Numbered from the stretch's first letter, positions 8,665 through 18,171 are shown. The stretch is 64,000 bases of DNA from Rugamonas sp. A1-17 (GCA_025548565.1 JAJLPB010000014.1:62001-126000); one strand, 5' to 3'. The notes: a model not told the origin generated them from the letters alone. Numbers and translations are program-made.

Positions 8665-9465
8665 ATGAACAAGCAGGCATACCTCGACGCGCTCAAACAG
8701 GCCATGCAGGGCCTGCCCCCGGAAACGGTGGCCAAGACCCTGGCCTATTACGAGCAACGCTTCATCGACGGCCTGGTCGCCGGCCGCAGCGAAGCAGAGG
8801 TCTACAAGGAACTCGACGAACCGCGCAAGGTCGCCATGACGCTGCGCGCCAACGTCCACCTGAACGCCTTCGAGCAAAAGAAAACCCCGGTCAACCTGGC
8901 CCGCGTGGTGGTGTCCTTCATCGGCCTGGCCATCTTCAACCTGTTCATGGTGATCCCGGCGATGGTGTATGCCTCGCTGCTGGGCGCCGTCTACGTATCG
9001 GCCTTCGCCTTCTACATCGCCGGTATCGCGCTGGTGTCGAGCGGGCTGTCGGGCCAGAACGAGCTGGCGCTGGAAGGCCCGCTGCGTCACCTGATGGAGT
9101 TCACCAACTCGCATTTCGACTCGGACCAGGAAGAGCAGGACATCCAGGGCTGGCGCATGGCGATCAACAGCATGGGCGTCCAGATCAACAAGGACCCGGA
9201 CAATACCGACAACAGCGCCAGCGGCGACGAGAACCTGAGCCGAAGCGGACGCCTGCTGAACCGCGCCGAGGCGGTGGCCACCGGCGACCTGCGCATCACC
9301 ACGGATTTCGACAGCGGCGCGCGCACCAGCCAGTCGCTGATCGGCTTCGGCCTGATACTGGGCGGGATCGGGCTTTGCCTGGTCAGCATCGTCGTCACCC
9401 GCTACACCATGATCGGCCTGAGACGGTATGTAGCAATGAACGTGTCCCTGCTTCGTGGACGCTAA
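8665..9465 (+). CDS. DUF1700/HAAS-like membrane protein
   Basis: 266 residues. The first ~75 form a helical cytoplasmic domain (MNKQAYLDALKQAMQGLP, YYEQRFIDGLVAGRSEAEV, LDEPRKVAM), the hallmark of DUF1700/HAAS proteins. Next come two or three closely packed membrane helices (VVVSFIGLAIFNLFMVIPAM, SLLGAVYVSAFAFYIAGIAL), a polar stretch and a final helix (LIGFGLILGGIGLCLVSIVV). HAAS domains are often found with PadR regulators and GIN-domain proteins. Here a GIN gene follows after 6 bases, but no PadR gene is seen. The role is unknown; an envelope-signalling protein is an inference from family context. Confidence 0.85.
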   Translation: MNKQAYLDALKQAMQGLPPETVAKTLAYYEQRFIDGLVAGRSEAEVYKELDEPRKVAMTLRANVHLNAFEQKKTPVNLARVVVSFIGLAIFNLFMVIPAMVYASLLGAVYVSAFAFYIAGIALVSSGLSGQNELALEGPLRHLMEFTNSHFDSDQEEQDIQGWRMAINSMGVQINKDPDNTDNSASGDENLSRSGRLLNRAEAVATGDLRITTDFDSGARTSQSLIGFGLILGGIGLCLVSIVVTRYTMIGLRRYVAMNVSLLRGR

Positions 9466-9471
9466 GGAGTC

Positions 9472-10284
9472 ATGACCATGCGCGCATTATTAAAAATCGG
9501 GGCCAGCCTGTTGGTGCTGTCCTTCGTCCTGATCGCCATCAGCTACAGCATGCTGAAGGCCTACGGCAGCACCAGCCCGACCAGTTCGGCCGGCCGCGCC
9601 CTGGGTAGCGAAACCCGCAAGATCGACGCCATGGCCACCGCCGTGGAACTGAGCGGCCCGATCGACCTGAATTTGATCCAGGGTCCGGTGGCGTCGCTGA
9701 AGGTGCGCGGCGAACAGCGCTCGCTGGCCAATATCGAAACCATCCAGGATGGCCGTGACCTGCACATCGGCACCAAGGGCATGCTGCTCAATCCGCGCCA
9801 TCGCCTGCAGGTGGAACTGGTGCTGCCGCAGCTGGAGGAGCTGGTGGTCCGCAGCAGCGGCGAGACCAAGGTCACGGGCTTCAACGGCGAGAAGCTGGAA
9901 CTGCAGATGCACGGCTCGGGCAATGTGAACTTCACCGGCCGCTATCGCGAACTGACCGCCGGCGCCCACGGCAGCGGCCATCTGAACCTGAACGCGGGCA
10001 GCAGCGAGAATGTGGAACTGGAGATGGTGGGCTCCGGCCAGATCACCTCCTCCGGCAGTTGCAAGACGCTGAACGCGGAATTGACCGGCTCCGGCGACCT
10101 CGATGCGCGCCATCTGGCTTCGGAAAAGGTGACGGTCAACCTGAAGGGCTCCGGCACCAGCCAGGTGTTCGCCAAGCAGTCGGCGGACCTGACGCTGCGC
10201 GGCAGCGGCGATATCCGCGTATTCGGCAATCCTGACAACCGCAACGTCAGCCGCACCGGTTCCGGCGACGTCACCTGGGAATAA
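9472..10284 (+). CDS. Head-GIN domain (DUF2807) protein
   Basis: 270 residues: an N-terminal signal anchor (LLKIGASLLVLSFVLIAISY), a linker and a DUF2807 domain from about residue 55 on. The C-terminal half repeats a Gly-Ser-Gly turn roughly every 20 residues (MHGSGNVNF, AHGSGHLNL, MVGSGQI, LTGSGDL, LKGSGTS, LRGSGDI, RTGSGDV), which predicts a right-handed beta-helix. It lies outside the cytoplasm, tethered to the inner membrane. It follows the DUF1700-like gene by 6 bases and ends against the convergent flavoprotein gene. Function unknown; related proteins are described as putative auto-transporter adhesin heads, and no enzyme residues are evident. Confidence 0.85.
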   Translation: MTMRALLKIGASLLVLSFVLIAISYSMLKAYGSTSPTSSAGRALGSETRKIDAMATAVELSGPIDLNLIQGPVASLKVRGEQRSLANIETIQDGRDLHIGTKGMLLNPRHRLQVELVLPQLEELVVRSSGETKVTGFNGEKLELQMHGSGNVNFTGRYRELTAGAHGSGHLNLNAGSSENVELEMVGSGQITSSGSCKTLNAELTGSGDLDARHLASEKVTVNLKGSGTSQVFAKQSADLTLRGSGDIRVFGNPDNRNVSRTGSGDVTWE

Positions 10285-11520
10285 TCAGCGGCGTCGCAGC
10301 CAGGCCAGGGCCTCGCGCCCCGCCGCCTGGCCGCCGGCCAGGCAGGCCGTCAGCAAATAGCCGCCGGTGGGCGCTTCCCAGTCCACCATCTCGCCGGCCA
10401 CGAACACGCCGGGCGCGGACTTCAACATCGTTCCCTCCAACGCATCCCAGCGCACGCCGCCGGCGCTGCTGATCGCCTCGTCGATCGGGCGTGGCCGCAG
10501 CAGGCGCACCGGAAGCCGCTTGATGGCCCGCGCCAGTTGGTCCTCGTTCGCATACTGCTCCTTGCCGAGGCACTCACGCAGCAAGCCGGCCTTGACGCCC
10601 TTGATGCCCAAGCGGCTTTGCAGATGGCTGGCCATCGAACGCGCTCCGCGCGGGCGCGCCACTTCGTCCGCCACCCGTTGCGGCGACAGGTCCGGCAGCA
10701 GGTCGAGATAGATCGTGGTCTCCCCATTCGCTGTGATCTGGTCGCGCAGGGCGGCGGACAAGGCGTAGATCAAGCTGCCCTCAACGCCACCTTGGGTGAC
10801 GACGAACTGCCCCTGCTTACGGAATCCCTTGCCGTCCGCGCCGGTGGAGATAATGGCGACGGTGGTCAGCGGCTCGCCCGCGTGGCGGCTGCTGAAATGC
10901 TCGCTCCAGTCGACGTCGAAACCGCAGTTGGCCGGCGCCAGCGGCGCCACGCCGGCACCGCGCGCCGCCAGCAAGGCCACCCACGCGCCATCCGAGCCCA
11001 GTCTCGCCCAGCTGCCGCCACCCAACGCCAGCACCACCGCGTCGGCGCGCGCCAGCAGCTCGCCGCCCGGGGTATCCAGCGCCAACGCCTCGTCGCGCCA
11101 GCCCAGCCAGCGGTGGCGCATGTGGAACTGCACGCCGCTCTCGCGCAGCCGATGCAGCCAGGCGCGCAGCAAGGGCGCGGCCTTCATATCGGTGGGGAAC
11201 ACGCGGCCCGAGGTGCCGACGAAGGTGTCGACGCCCAGGCCATGCACCCAGTCGCGCACGTCCTGCGGGCCGAAGGCGTCGAGCATGGGACGCAGCGGTG
11301 CGGCGCCCTTGCCGTAGCGCGTGACGAAATCCGCATACGGCTCGGCGTGCGTGATGTTCATGCCGCCGCGCCCGGCCAGCAGGAACTTGCGGCCGACCGA
11401 AGGCATCGCGTCATAAACGTCGACCTGCGCCCCGCCCTGCGCCAGGGTTTGGGCGGCCATCAGCCCGGCGGGACCGCCGCCGATGACGGCGACACGAAAA
11501 GATGTCAAACTAGACTGCAT
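10285..11520 (-). CDS. NAD(P)/FAD-dependent oxidoreductase (TIGR03862-type flavoprotein)
   Basis: 411 residues, a HI0933-like/BaiN flavoprotein. The FAD motif RVAVIGGGPAGLMAAQTLAQ opens the protein, followed by the GRKFLLAGRGGMNITHAEP segment of this family. A middle domain follows, and a C-terminal FAD element reads GVFVAGEMVDWEAPTGGYLL. The true start is the ATG at 11520; the open frame runs on to 11952 only because it reads through the repeat at 11801-11878. The enzyme substrate is not known. It ends one base after the convergent GIN gene. Confidence 0.9.
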   Translation of the reverse strand: MQSSLTSFRVAVIGGGPAGLMAAQTLAQGGAQVDVYDAMPSVGRKFLLAGRGGMNITHAEPYADFVTRYGKGAAPLRPMLDAFGPQDVRDWVHGLGVDTFVGTSGRVFPTDMKAAPLLRAWLHRLRESGVQFHMRHRWLGWRDEALALDTPGGELLARADAVVLALGGGSWARLGSDGAWVALLAARGAGVAPLAPANCGFDVDWSEHFSSRHAGEPLTTVAIISTGADGKGFRKQGQFVVTQGGVEGSLIYALSAALRDQITANGETTIYLDLLPDLSPQRVADEVARPRGARSMASHLQSRLGIKGVKAGLLRECLGKEQYANEDQLARAIKRLPVRLLRPRPIDEAISSAGGVRWDALEGTMLKSAPGVFVAGEMVDWEAPTGGYLLTACLAGGQAAGREALAWLRRR

Positions 11521-11559
11521 GAATTCGGTCCGATATGAGACAAAGTTACAGGAGATACG

Positions 11560-11796
11560 ATGGGCGCCACTTTTTGGATTAAACGCTACTTGCAGGCCGC
11601 GGTACCCTTGTTTGCGATACTGGCGGCGGTGGAGTGGTTCAAAGGTTCGACCGCGCGCGAAGACTATCTGAGCGCCGCCGTGTGGGCGCTGTTCGCGGCG
11701 GCCATTTTCACCTACGCGGCATGGCGCCGCTACCGCAACGCCCAGGCCTGTGCCTTGTGCGACAACCTGGACGCCGCCAAGTCCAGGAAGCCGTAA
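11560..11796 (+). CDS. Small membrane protein, unknown
   Basis: A 78-residue protein with two predicted membrane helices (LQAAVPLFAILAAVEWF and LSAAVWALFAAAIFTYAAW), a basic loop and a cytoplasmic CALC motif near the C-terminus. AGGAGA lies 6 bases before the ATG. It is divergent from the flavoprotein gene with a 39-base gap. No family is recognised. The CxxC could bind metal, but this is only a guess. Confidence 0.65.
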   Translation: MGATFWIKRYLQAAVPLFAILAAVEWFKGSTAREDYLSAAVWALFAAAIFTYAAWRRYRNAQACALCDNLDAAKSRKP

Positions 11797-11800
11797 AACC

Positions 11801-11878
11801 GTCATTCCCGCGCAGGCGGGAATCCATACTTCGCCGGAATCGATGCGCCCTATGGATTCCCGCTTACGCGGGAACGAC
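11801..11878. repeat. REP-like inverted repeat between convergent genes
   Basis: Two 28-base arms (11801-11828 and 11851-11878) match as a dyad at 25 of 28 positions, each built around ATTCCCGC...GCGGGAAT. This is the widespread extragenic palindrome whose translation reads IPSFPRKRES in spurious ORFs. It sits between the convergent small membrane gene and moaD, where it would form a strong hairpin and could end both transcripts. It is the only copy I noticed in the window. Confidence 0.85.
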
Positions 11879-11882
11879 GGAA

Positions 11883-12137
11883 TTAGCCGCCCGTCACCGG
11901 CGGGAAGAACGCCACCTCGGCGCCGTCGGCCAGCGCCGTGTCTGCGCCGCACATCACCTGGTTGCAGGCCATGCGCAATGCGGGGTTGCCCAGCGCCTGC
12001 TGCCAGGCCTCGCCGCGCGCGGCCAGGTGGGCGCGCAATGCGCCGACCGTGCTCACGCCGGCCGGCAGCTCCATCGTCTCGGACGATGCGCCCAGCGCTT
12101 CGCGAACGCTGGCGAAAAATTTTACGGTAACAGACAT
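11883..12137 (-). CDS. moaD: Molybdopterin synthase sulfur-carrier subunit MoaD
   Basis: An 84-residue ubiquitin-fold protein (MSVTVKFFASVREALG...FFPPVTGG). The C-terminal Gly-Gly is adenylated and thiocarboxylated, then delivers sulfur to precursor Z with MoaE. It starts one base into the moeA stop (TGATG), so it is coupled to moeA in the leftward thrC-moeA-moaD operon. In related Burkholderiales moaE commonly comes next; here the REP-like dyad comes instead, so moaE must be elsewhere or lost. Confidence 0.94.
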   Translation of the reverse strand: MSVTVKFFASVREALGASSETMELPAGVSTVGALRAHLAARGEAWQQALGNPALRMACNQVMCGADTALADGAEVAFFPPVTGG

Positions 12138-13372
12138 CAGTGCATTAACTCGCTAAACGGTATAAATCGAACGGCGTCGCCGGCCGCGATGGCCTGGCCT
12201 GGCGGATTGTCGATCACGCCATCGCCCCATACGGTCGACGTCAGTACACCGGAGCTCTGGTTGGTGAACAGTTCAAGACCCCCGGCCGCGTTGATGCGGG
12301 CGCGCAGGAATTCGTTGCGCTTGTCCGCCTTCGGCCAGTTGAAATCGGCGCGCATCGTGAATGCGCGCGGCGCCAGCGTCTCGGTCACGCCCTGCAGGCG
12401 CAGCACGAACGGGCGAACGAACATCAGGAAGGTGATGAAGCTCGACACCGGATTGCCCGGCAAGCCGACAAAGAACGCCTGCCCCACCTCGCCGAACGCC
12501 AGCGGCTTGCCCGGCTTGACGGCGATCTGCCACATATTCAGCTTGCCCTCCGCCTCGACGGCGGGCTTGATGTGATCCTCCTCGCCGACCGACACGCCGC
12601 CGGAGGTGATGATCAGGTCATGCCCTTGCGCGCACTCGCGCAGCACCGAACGGGTGGCGTCCAGCGAATCGGGCACGATGCCGAAGTCGCTGATCTCGCA
12701 ACCCAGGTTCTCCAGCAGCGCGCGCAGCGTGAAGCGGTTGGAGTTGTAGATGGCTCCCGGCGCCAGCGGCTCGCCAGGCATGGTCAGCTCGTCGCCGGTG
12801 AAGAACACGGCCACGCGCAGCCTGCGCCTGACCGGCAGCTCGGCCAGGCCGACGGATGCGGCCAGCCCCAGCTCCTGGCTGCGCAAGCGCGTGCCAGCCG
12901 GCAGGATGATGCTGCCGTTGGTGATGTCCTCGCCGGCGCGGCGTATCCACTCGCCGGACCTGGGCGTGTGGCGGATGGTGACCACGTTGCCGGCCAGTTC
13001 GCACTGCTCCTGCATGACCACCGCATCGGCGCCTTCCGGAATCAGCGCACCGGTGAAGATGCGCGCGGCGGTCCCCGGCAGCAAAGGCTGGCCGACGTGG
13101 CCGGCCGGAATGCGCTGCGACACCGTCAGCGCCGCTCGGCCGCTGGCGCAATCGGCGGCGCGCACCGCATAGCCGTCCATCTGCGTGTTGTCCATGCCCG
13201 GCACGTTCATGCCCGACACCTGCGCCTTCGCCAGCACGCGGCCGTTGGCCGACAGCGTCGATACCACTTCAACGTCGGCCACGGGACGCGCGGCGGCGGC
13301 CATCAGGGCCAGCGCTTCGGCGACCGCCAGCATGGGCTTGGCCTGAAACTTGGGCTTGGATTCGTCGTTCAT
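12137..13372 (-). CDS. moeA: Molybdopterin molybdotransferase MoeA
   Basis: 411 residues, the full size for MoeA/gephyrin-E. It inserts molybdate into adenylated molybdopterin to make molybdenum cofactor. Seen in order: an N-terminal domain with NVPGMDNTQMDGYAVRA, the beta domain (PAGHVGQPLLPGTAARIFTG, PEGADAVVMQEQ), and the MPT-binding domain with ITSGGVSVGEEDHIK and FVGLPGNPVSS. A C-terminal small domain follows. It starts 2 bases after the thrC stop and overlaps moaD by one base, so the three genes form one unit. Confidence 0.95.
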   Translation of the reverse strand: MNDESKPKFQAKPMLAVAEALALMAAAARPVADVEVVSTLSANGRVLAKAQVSGMNVPGMDNTQMDGYAVRAADCASGRAALTVSQRIPAGHVGQPLLPGTAARIFTGALIPEGADAVVMQEQCELAGNVVTIRHTPRSGEWIRRAGEDITNGSIILPAGTRLRSQELGLAASVGLAELPVRRRLRVAVFFTGDELTMPGEPLAPGAIYNSNRFTLRALLENLGCEISDFGIVPDSLDATRSVLRECAQGHDLIITSGGVSVGEEDHIKPAVEAEGKLNMWQIAVKPGKPLAFGEVGQAFFVGLPGNPVSSFITFLMFVRPFVLRLQGVTETLAPRAFTMRADFNWPKADKRNEFLRARINAAGGLELFTNQSSGVLTSTVWGDGVIDNPPGQAIAAGDAVRFIPFSELMH

Positions 13373-13374
13373 GG

Positions 13375-14853
13375 TTACAGGCCGGTGTTGGCGGCGATGT
13401 AGGCCTTCATCTTCTCCACGTCCGGCGGCATGACGACGAACTTCTGCGGCAGGTCTTCGATGTTCTCGAAGCCTTCCGGACGTTCGGCGTCCTCGCCCAG
13501 CGCATCGAGAATGGTTTCGTTGAACTTGGCGGCCAGCGCGGTCTCCAGCACGATCATCGTCACGCCGGGTTCCAGGTTCTCGCGCGCGACCTTGATGCCG
13601 TCGGCGGTGTGGGTGTCGATGACGATGCCGTAGTCGTCGGCCACGTCGCGGATCGTGTTCAGGCGGTCCTCATGGGTGGACTTGCCGGACTTGAAGCCGT
13701 ACTTGGCCACCAGCTTGAACTCGTCGCCGTCGCTGCCCGGTTTGCCGGACAGGTCGAAGCCGCCGTGGCTTTCCACTTTCTGGAACAGCGCGCGCGTGCG
13801 GTCGCCGTCGCGGCCCACCAGGTCGTAGATGAAGCGCTCGAAGTTGGACGCCTTCGAGATGTCCATCGACGGGCTGCTGGTGTGATAGGTCTCGGACGAT
13901 TTGCGCACGCGGTACACGCCGGTGCGGAAGAACTCATCGAGCACGTCGTTTTCGTTGGTGGCGGCGACCAGCTTGTCGATCGGGAGGCCCATCATGCGGG
14001 CGATGTGGCCGGCGCAGATATTGCCGAAGTTCCCCGATGGGACGGTGAAGGACACCTTCTGGTCGTTCGAGGTGGTGGCCGACAGGTAGCCGCGGAAGTA
14101 GTACACCACCTGCGCCACCACGCGCGCCCAGTTGATCGAGTTGACGGTGCCGATCTTCTGCTTGGCCTTGAACGGCAGGTCGTTGGAGACCGCCTTGACC
14201 ATGTCCTGGGCGTCGTCGAACACGCCTTCGATGGCGATGTTGAAGATGTTGGGATCCTGCAGGGAGAACATCTGCGCGGTCTGGAAGGCGCTCATCTTCT
14301 TGTGCGGCGACAGCATGAACACGCGGATGCCCTTCTTGCCGCGCATCGCGTATTCGGCGGCGCTGCCGGTGTCGCCGGAGGTGGCGCCGAAGATGTTCAG
14401 CTGCGCATTGTGCTTGGCCAGCGTGTATTCGAACAGATTGCCCAGCAACTGCATCGCCATGTCCTTGAAGGCCAAGGTCGGGCCGTTGGACAGCGCCTGC
14501 AATACCAGCTTGGCGCCGTTCTCGCCCTCTTCCAGCACACGCAGCGGCGTGATCTGGCTGGCCTTCTCTCCTTTGCGGGCGTTTTTGTAGACTTCCTTGG
14601 TGTAGGTCTTGGCGGTCAGCGCGCGCAGGTCGGCTTCTGGAATATCGGTCGCGAACCTCTTCAGGATCTCGTAGGCCAGGTCGGCATAGGACAGCTGGCG
14701 CCATGCATCGAGTTCGGCGCCGGTCACTTGCGGGTAGGCGGCAGGCAGGAACAGGCCACCATCGGCCGCCAGGCCACCCAGCAGGATGTCGGAGAATTGT
14801 TGGGAAGAAGAGGAAGCGGCCGATGCGGCGGCGCGGGTAGACACGTATTGCAT
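13375..14853 (-). CDS. thrC: Threonine synthase
   Basis: 492 residues. Pyridoxal-phosphate enzyme converting O-phosphohomoserine to threonine. The cofactor lysine is K130 in NGPTLAFKDMAMQ, and the phosphate-binding glycine-rich run is ATSGDTGSAAEYAM. The length and N-terminus (STRAAA...LLGGLAADGGLFLPAAYP) match the long bacterial/fungal type ThrC. It leads the leftward thrC-moeA-moaD run; hom, the usual upstream gene, is not seen, and a divergent sensor gene starts at 15043 instead. The gap of 189 bases should hold promoters for both. Confidence 0.95.
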   Translation of the reverse strand: MQYVSTRAAASAASSSSQQFSDILLGGLAADGGLFLPAAYPQVTGAELDAWRQLSYADLAYEILKRFATDIPEADLRALTAKTYTKEVYKNARKGEKASQITPLRVLEEGENGAKLVLQALSNGPTLAFKDMAMQLLGNLFEYTLAKHNAQLNIFGATSGDTGSAAEYAMRGKKGIRVFMLSPHKKMSAFQTAQMFSLQDPNIFNIAIEGVFDDAQDMVKAVSNDLPFKAKQKIGTVNSINWARVVAQVVYYFRGYLSATTSNDQKVSFTVPSGNFGNICAGHIARMMGLPIDKLVAATNENDVLDEFFRTGVYRVRKSSETYHTSSPSMDISKASNFERFIYDLVGRDGDRTRALFQKVESHGGFDLSGKPGSDGDEFKLVAKYGFKSGKSTHEDRLNTIRDVADDYGIVIDTHTADGIKVARENLEPGVTMIVLETALAAKFNETILDALGEDAERPEGFENIEDLPQKFVVMPPDVEKMKAYIAANTGL

Positions 14854-15042
14854 AGATTAGAAAGTCCGGTTGAGCTGACGGATAAAAGGCAGAACGGTAC
14901 AAAGCGAGCGGATATTATAGTGCGCCGCGCCGGTTCCCGTGAAATTCGCGTTGTTTTATGGTTATCGGCGCCGGGCACGGGGCTGGCCTTGCGCTTGGCC
15001 CGCACCCTATACTATGAGGGACATTCTCAAAAAATCAACGAA

Positions 15043-18000
15043 ATGAGCCAGACAGACAACCGCCAGCCTCACCGCTTCGCCAATTATTTGTGGCTATGCC
15101 TGGGGTTTCTGCTTATCGCGGCGCTGGCCTTTTCGGTCTACGTGTGGACGGAGGGCCGCATCGACCGCGCCAACGCCCTGCGCTACCAGTCCCACAACAT
15201 CGTCGACGAGCTGCGGCAGTCATCGGACGATCTGACCCGCATGGCGCGCAGCTATGTGGTCACAGGCGAAGATCGCTATCGGCGGCATTATCAGGAAATC
15301 ATCGATATCCGTGAAGGCCGCGTCCCGCGTCCGCAGGACTACGACAACGTGTATTGGGACCTCCTGCTGGATCAGGCCCACAGCCCGCGCACCGCGGGCG
15401 CCGCCATTCCGCTGCTGGAGATGATGCGCGCAGCGGGCTTCAGCACAACGGAACTGGCGCTGCTCGCCGAGGCCAAACAGAACTCGGACCGCCTGACCGG
15501 CATCGAACACGCGGCCATCGCCATCCGCGCCGACGGCGATCCACAGGCGCTGCCCGGCGCCATCGCCATGCTGCACGACGCGGCCTACCATCGCGCCAAA
15601 GCGGACATCATGCGGCCGATCGGAGCAGTCAACGCCAGTGTGGATCTGCGCACCAGCGAAGCCGTCGCGGATGCGGCCCACGACGCCAATATCGCCCGTG
15701 GCACGTTCGCGCTCATTGCGCTGCTGCTGGTACTGCTCCTGTGGCGCACCAAGCGTGGCCTGGACGCGGCGCTGGGCTGCGGCGTCGACGAATTGCGCGC
15801 CGGGATCGAACGGCTGGGCCGGGGCGATTTTGCGGAACCGCTGGCGGTCGCGCCTGCGGCGCGCAACAGCGTCTGGGGATGGCTGGCGCAAACGCAGCAA
15901 AGCCTGGCCCGGCTCGATGCCGAGCGTGAGAGCGCACTGGAACGCATGCGGCGGGTCAGCCGCCTGTACTCGGCGCTCAGCCTGTGCAACCAAGCCATCG
16001 TGCGCTGCCGCAGCGAGACTGAATTATTCGAACAGATTTGCCAGGCCGTCGTCACTCACGGCGGCATGAAGATGGCCTGGATCGGCATGGTCGATCATGA
16101 ATCCGGACGTGTGAGGCCTGTGGCCTCGGCCGGCAACGGCACCGAATACATGGCGAACCTGCAGGTATCGCTGGACGCCGCCGAGCCGCAAGGACGTGGC
16201 CCGATCGGCCTGGCCTTCCGAAGCGGAGAACCGCATTGGTGCCAGGATTTCGTCAACGCGCCGGAAACGGCAAACTGGCACCAGATGGGCGCGCGCTACG
16301 GTTGGAGGGCATCGGCATCGATTCCGCTGCGGCGCAAAGGCCAGGTGGTCGGCCTGTTCTCCCCCTACGCCGACACCGTCAACGCCTTCGACGAGGAAGT
16401 GCGCGCGCTGCTGCTGGAGATGCAACTGGATGTCGAATTCGCGCTGCAAAACTTCGACCAACGAACCGCCCGCGAACAGGCCGAGGAATCGCTGCGCAAC
16501 AGCGAGCAGCACCTGCGCACCATCATCGAAACCGACCCCGAATGCATCCTGCTGATCGACGCACAATGCCGGCTGGTGGAGATCAATGCCGCCGGGCTGG
16601 CGATCATGGGCGCGGACTCGCTGGAGCAATTGCAGCGGCACGGCACGGTCGAACTGATCGTGCCGGAATACCGGGAAGCGTTCCTGGCGCTGCACCAGCG
16701 CGTGACGGGAGGCGACCCCGGACGGCTGGAGTTCAAGATACAAGGCCTGAAGGGAGGTACGCGCTGGCTCGAAACGCATGCCGCGCCGATGGACGGCGCC
16801 GGCGGCCAGCGTCTGCTGCTGGGGATCACCCGCGACGTCACCGACCGCAAGCTGGCCGACGAACGCATACGGTACCTGGCCCACTACGATTCCCTGACCG
16901 GACTGCCGAACCGCGCGCAATTGCAGGAACACGCGCGCCTTGCGCTGGCCATGGCGGAGCGCAACCGCGAGCCGATGGCGGTGCTGATGCTGGACCTGGA
17001 CCAGTTCAAGGACATCAACGACTCGCTGGGTCACAGCATCGGCGACGACCTGCTGCGCGAACTGGCCAAGCGCCTGCGCGGCGGGCTGCGGGCACAGGAC
17101 ATCCTGGCCCGGCTGGGCGGCGACGAATTTATTTTCATACTCCAGCGGTTGGAAGCCGATGAAGCGGCCGACGTGGCCAGCAAACTACTGGACCTGATCG
17201 ACCAACCGCTGCGCGTCGGGGCTCACGATCTCAAGGTAACCGGGTCGATAGGCGTGGCCATGTACCCGGCCGACGGCGCCGACCTGGAAACCCTGCTGCA
17301 GCGGGCCGATGCCGCCATGTACCAAGCCAAAAACAACGGGCGCCACGGACTGCGTTTCTTCACCGCCGCGATGCAGCAACGGGCGGCGCGCCATCTGCAG
17401 CTGGTCAACGCGCTGCGCTACGCGCTGGAGCGCGAGCAGATGCACGTGGTCTACCAGCCGCAGATGTCGCTGGGCGAACGGCGCATCGTCGGCGCGGAGG
17501 CGCTGCTGCGCTGGACCACGCCGGAACTTGGCACGGTGTCGCCGGCCGAATTCATTCCGGCCGCGGAGGAAAGCGGATTGATACAGTCCATCGGCACCTG
17601 GGTGCTGCGCCAGGCCGTGCGCCAGGCGCGGGCCTGGCTTGACCTGGGGCTGCAGCCCATCGTCATGGCGGTCAACCTCTCCGCCATCCAGTTCCGCAAC
17701 AGGGAACTGCCCGATCTCATTACACGGATACTGGACGAGGAAGGCCTGCCGCCGGAATACCTGGAACTCGAATTGACTGAAGCGGTGGCGGCGCACGATC
17801 CGCAGGGTGCGATCGCGATCATGAACGAACTGCACGCGCGTGGTGTGCGGATGTCGATCGACGATTTCGGCACCGGCTTCTCGTCACTGAGTCATTTGAA
17901 AAAGTTCAAGGTCTACAAGCTGAAAATCGACCAGTCCTTCGTGCGCGACATCAGCACCAATGCCGAGGACAAGGCCATCGTCAGCGCCATCATCAACATG

Positions 18001-18171
18001 GCGCGCAGCCTGGGCTTGAAGACCATCGCCGAAGGCGTGGAGACGGCAGAGCAGCTGACGTTCCTGCGCGGGCAGCAATGCGATGAAATGCAGGGCTACT
18101 ATTTCAGCAAACCGGTGCAGCCGGCGGCGTTCCAGCAACTGGCGCTGGAGATGGCCGCCAAAGACCTTTGA
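15043..18171 (+). CDS. Membrane GAF-PAS-GGDEF-EAL c-di-GMP protein
   Basis: 1,042 residues from the ATG at 15043. A membrane helix (LWLCLGFLLIAALAFSVYVW) is followed by a periplasmic helical sensor of about 180 residues and a second helix (FALIALLLVLLLW). Then come a cytoplasmic linker, GAF (about 320-470), PAS (about 485-600), GGDEF (RLGGDEFIF near 692) and EAL (EALLRW near 818). The GGDEF keeps the RxxD inhibitory site (RAQD). The EAL keeps DDFGTGFSSL, KIDQSF and EGVET, so both synthesis and breakdown of c-di-GMP look possible. The input is unknown. It ends one base before the convergent sdaA stop. The much longer open frame beginning at 13609 is antisense to thrC. Confidence 0.93.
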   Translation: MSQTDNRQPHRFANYLWLCLGFLLIAALAFSVYVWTEGRIDRANALRYQSHNIVDELRQSSDDLTRMARSYVVTGEDRYRRHYQEIIDIREGRVPRPQDYDNVYWDLLLDQAHSPRTAGAAIPLLEMMRAAGFSTTELALLAEAKQNSDRLTGIEHAAIAIRADGDPQALPGAIAMLHDAAYHRAKADIMRPIGAVNASVDLRTSEAVADAAHDANIARGTFALIALLLVLLLWRTKRGLDAALGCGVDELRAGIERLGRGDFAEPLAVAPAARNSVWGWLAQTQQSLARLDAERESALERMRRVSRLYSALSLCNQAIVRCRSETELFEQICQAVVTHGGMKMAWIGMVDHESGRVRPVASAGNGTEYMANLQVSLDAAEPQGRGPIGLAFRSGEPHWCQDFVNAPETANWHQMGARYGWRASASIPLRRKGQVVGLFSPYADTVNAFDEEVRALLLEMQLDVEFALQNFDQRTAREQAEESLRNSEQHLRTIIETDPECILLIDAQCRLVEINAAGLAIMGADSLEQLQRHGTVELIVPEYREAFLALHQRVTGGDPGRLEFKIQGLKGGTRWLETHAAPMDGAGGQRLLLGITRDVTDRKLADERIRYLAHYDSLTGLPNRAQLQEHARLALAMAERNREPMAVLMLDLDQFKDINDSLGHSIGDDLLRELAKRLRGGLRAQDILARLGGDEFIFILQRLEADEAADVASKLLDLIDQPLRVGAHDLKVTGSIGVAMYPADGADLETLLQRADAAMYQAKNNGRHGLRFFTAAMQQRAARHLQLVNALRYALEREQMHVVYQPQMSLGERRIVGAEALLRWTTPELGTVSPAEFIPAAEESGLIQSIGTWVLRQAVRQARAWLDLGLQPIVMAVNLSAIQFRNRELPDLITRILDEEGLPPEYLELELTEAVAAHDPQGAIAIMNELHARGVRMSIDDFGTGFSSLSHLKKFKVYKLKIDQSFVRDISTNAEDKAIVSAIINMARSLGLKTIAEGVETAEQLTFLRGQQCDEMQGYYFSKPVQPAAFQQLALEMAAKDL

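Noticed and set aside
10285..11952. 555-residue version of the flavoprotein
   Set aside because: The extra N-terminus reads through the REP-like repeat and small membrane gene; the FAD motif starts just after the ATG at 11520.
13609..15042. Long upstream extension of the GGDEF/EAL frame
   Set aside because: It is antisense to thrC and carries no domain; the real protein begins at 15043.
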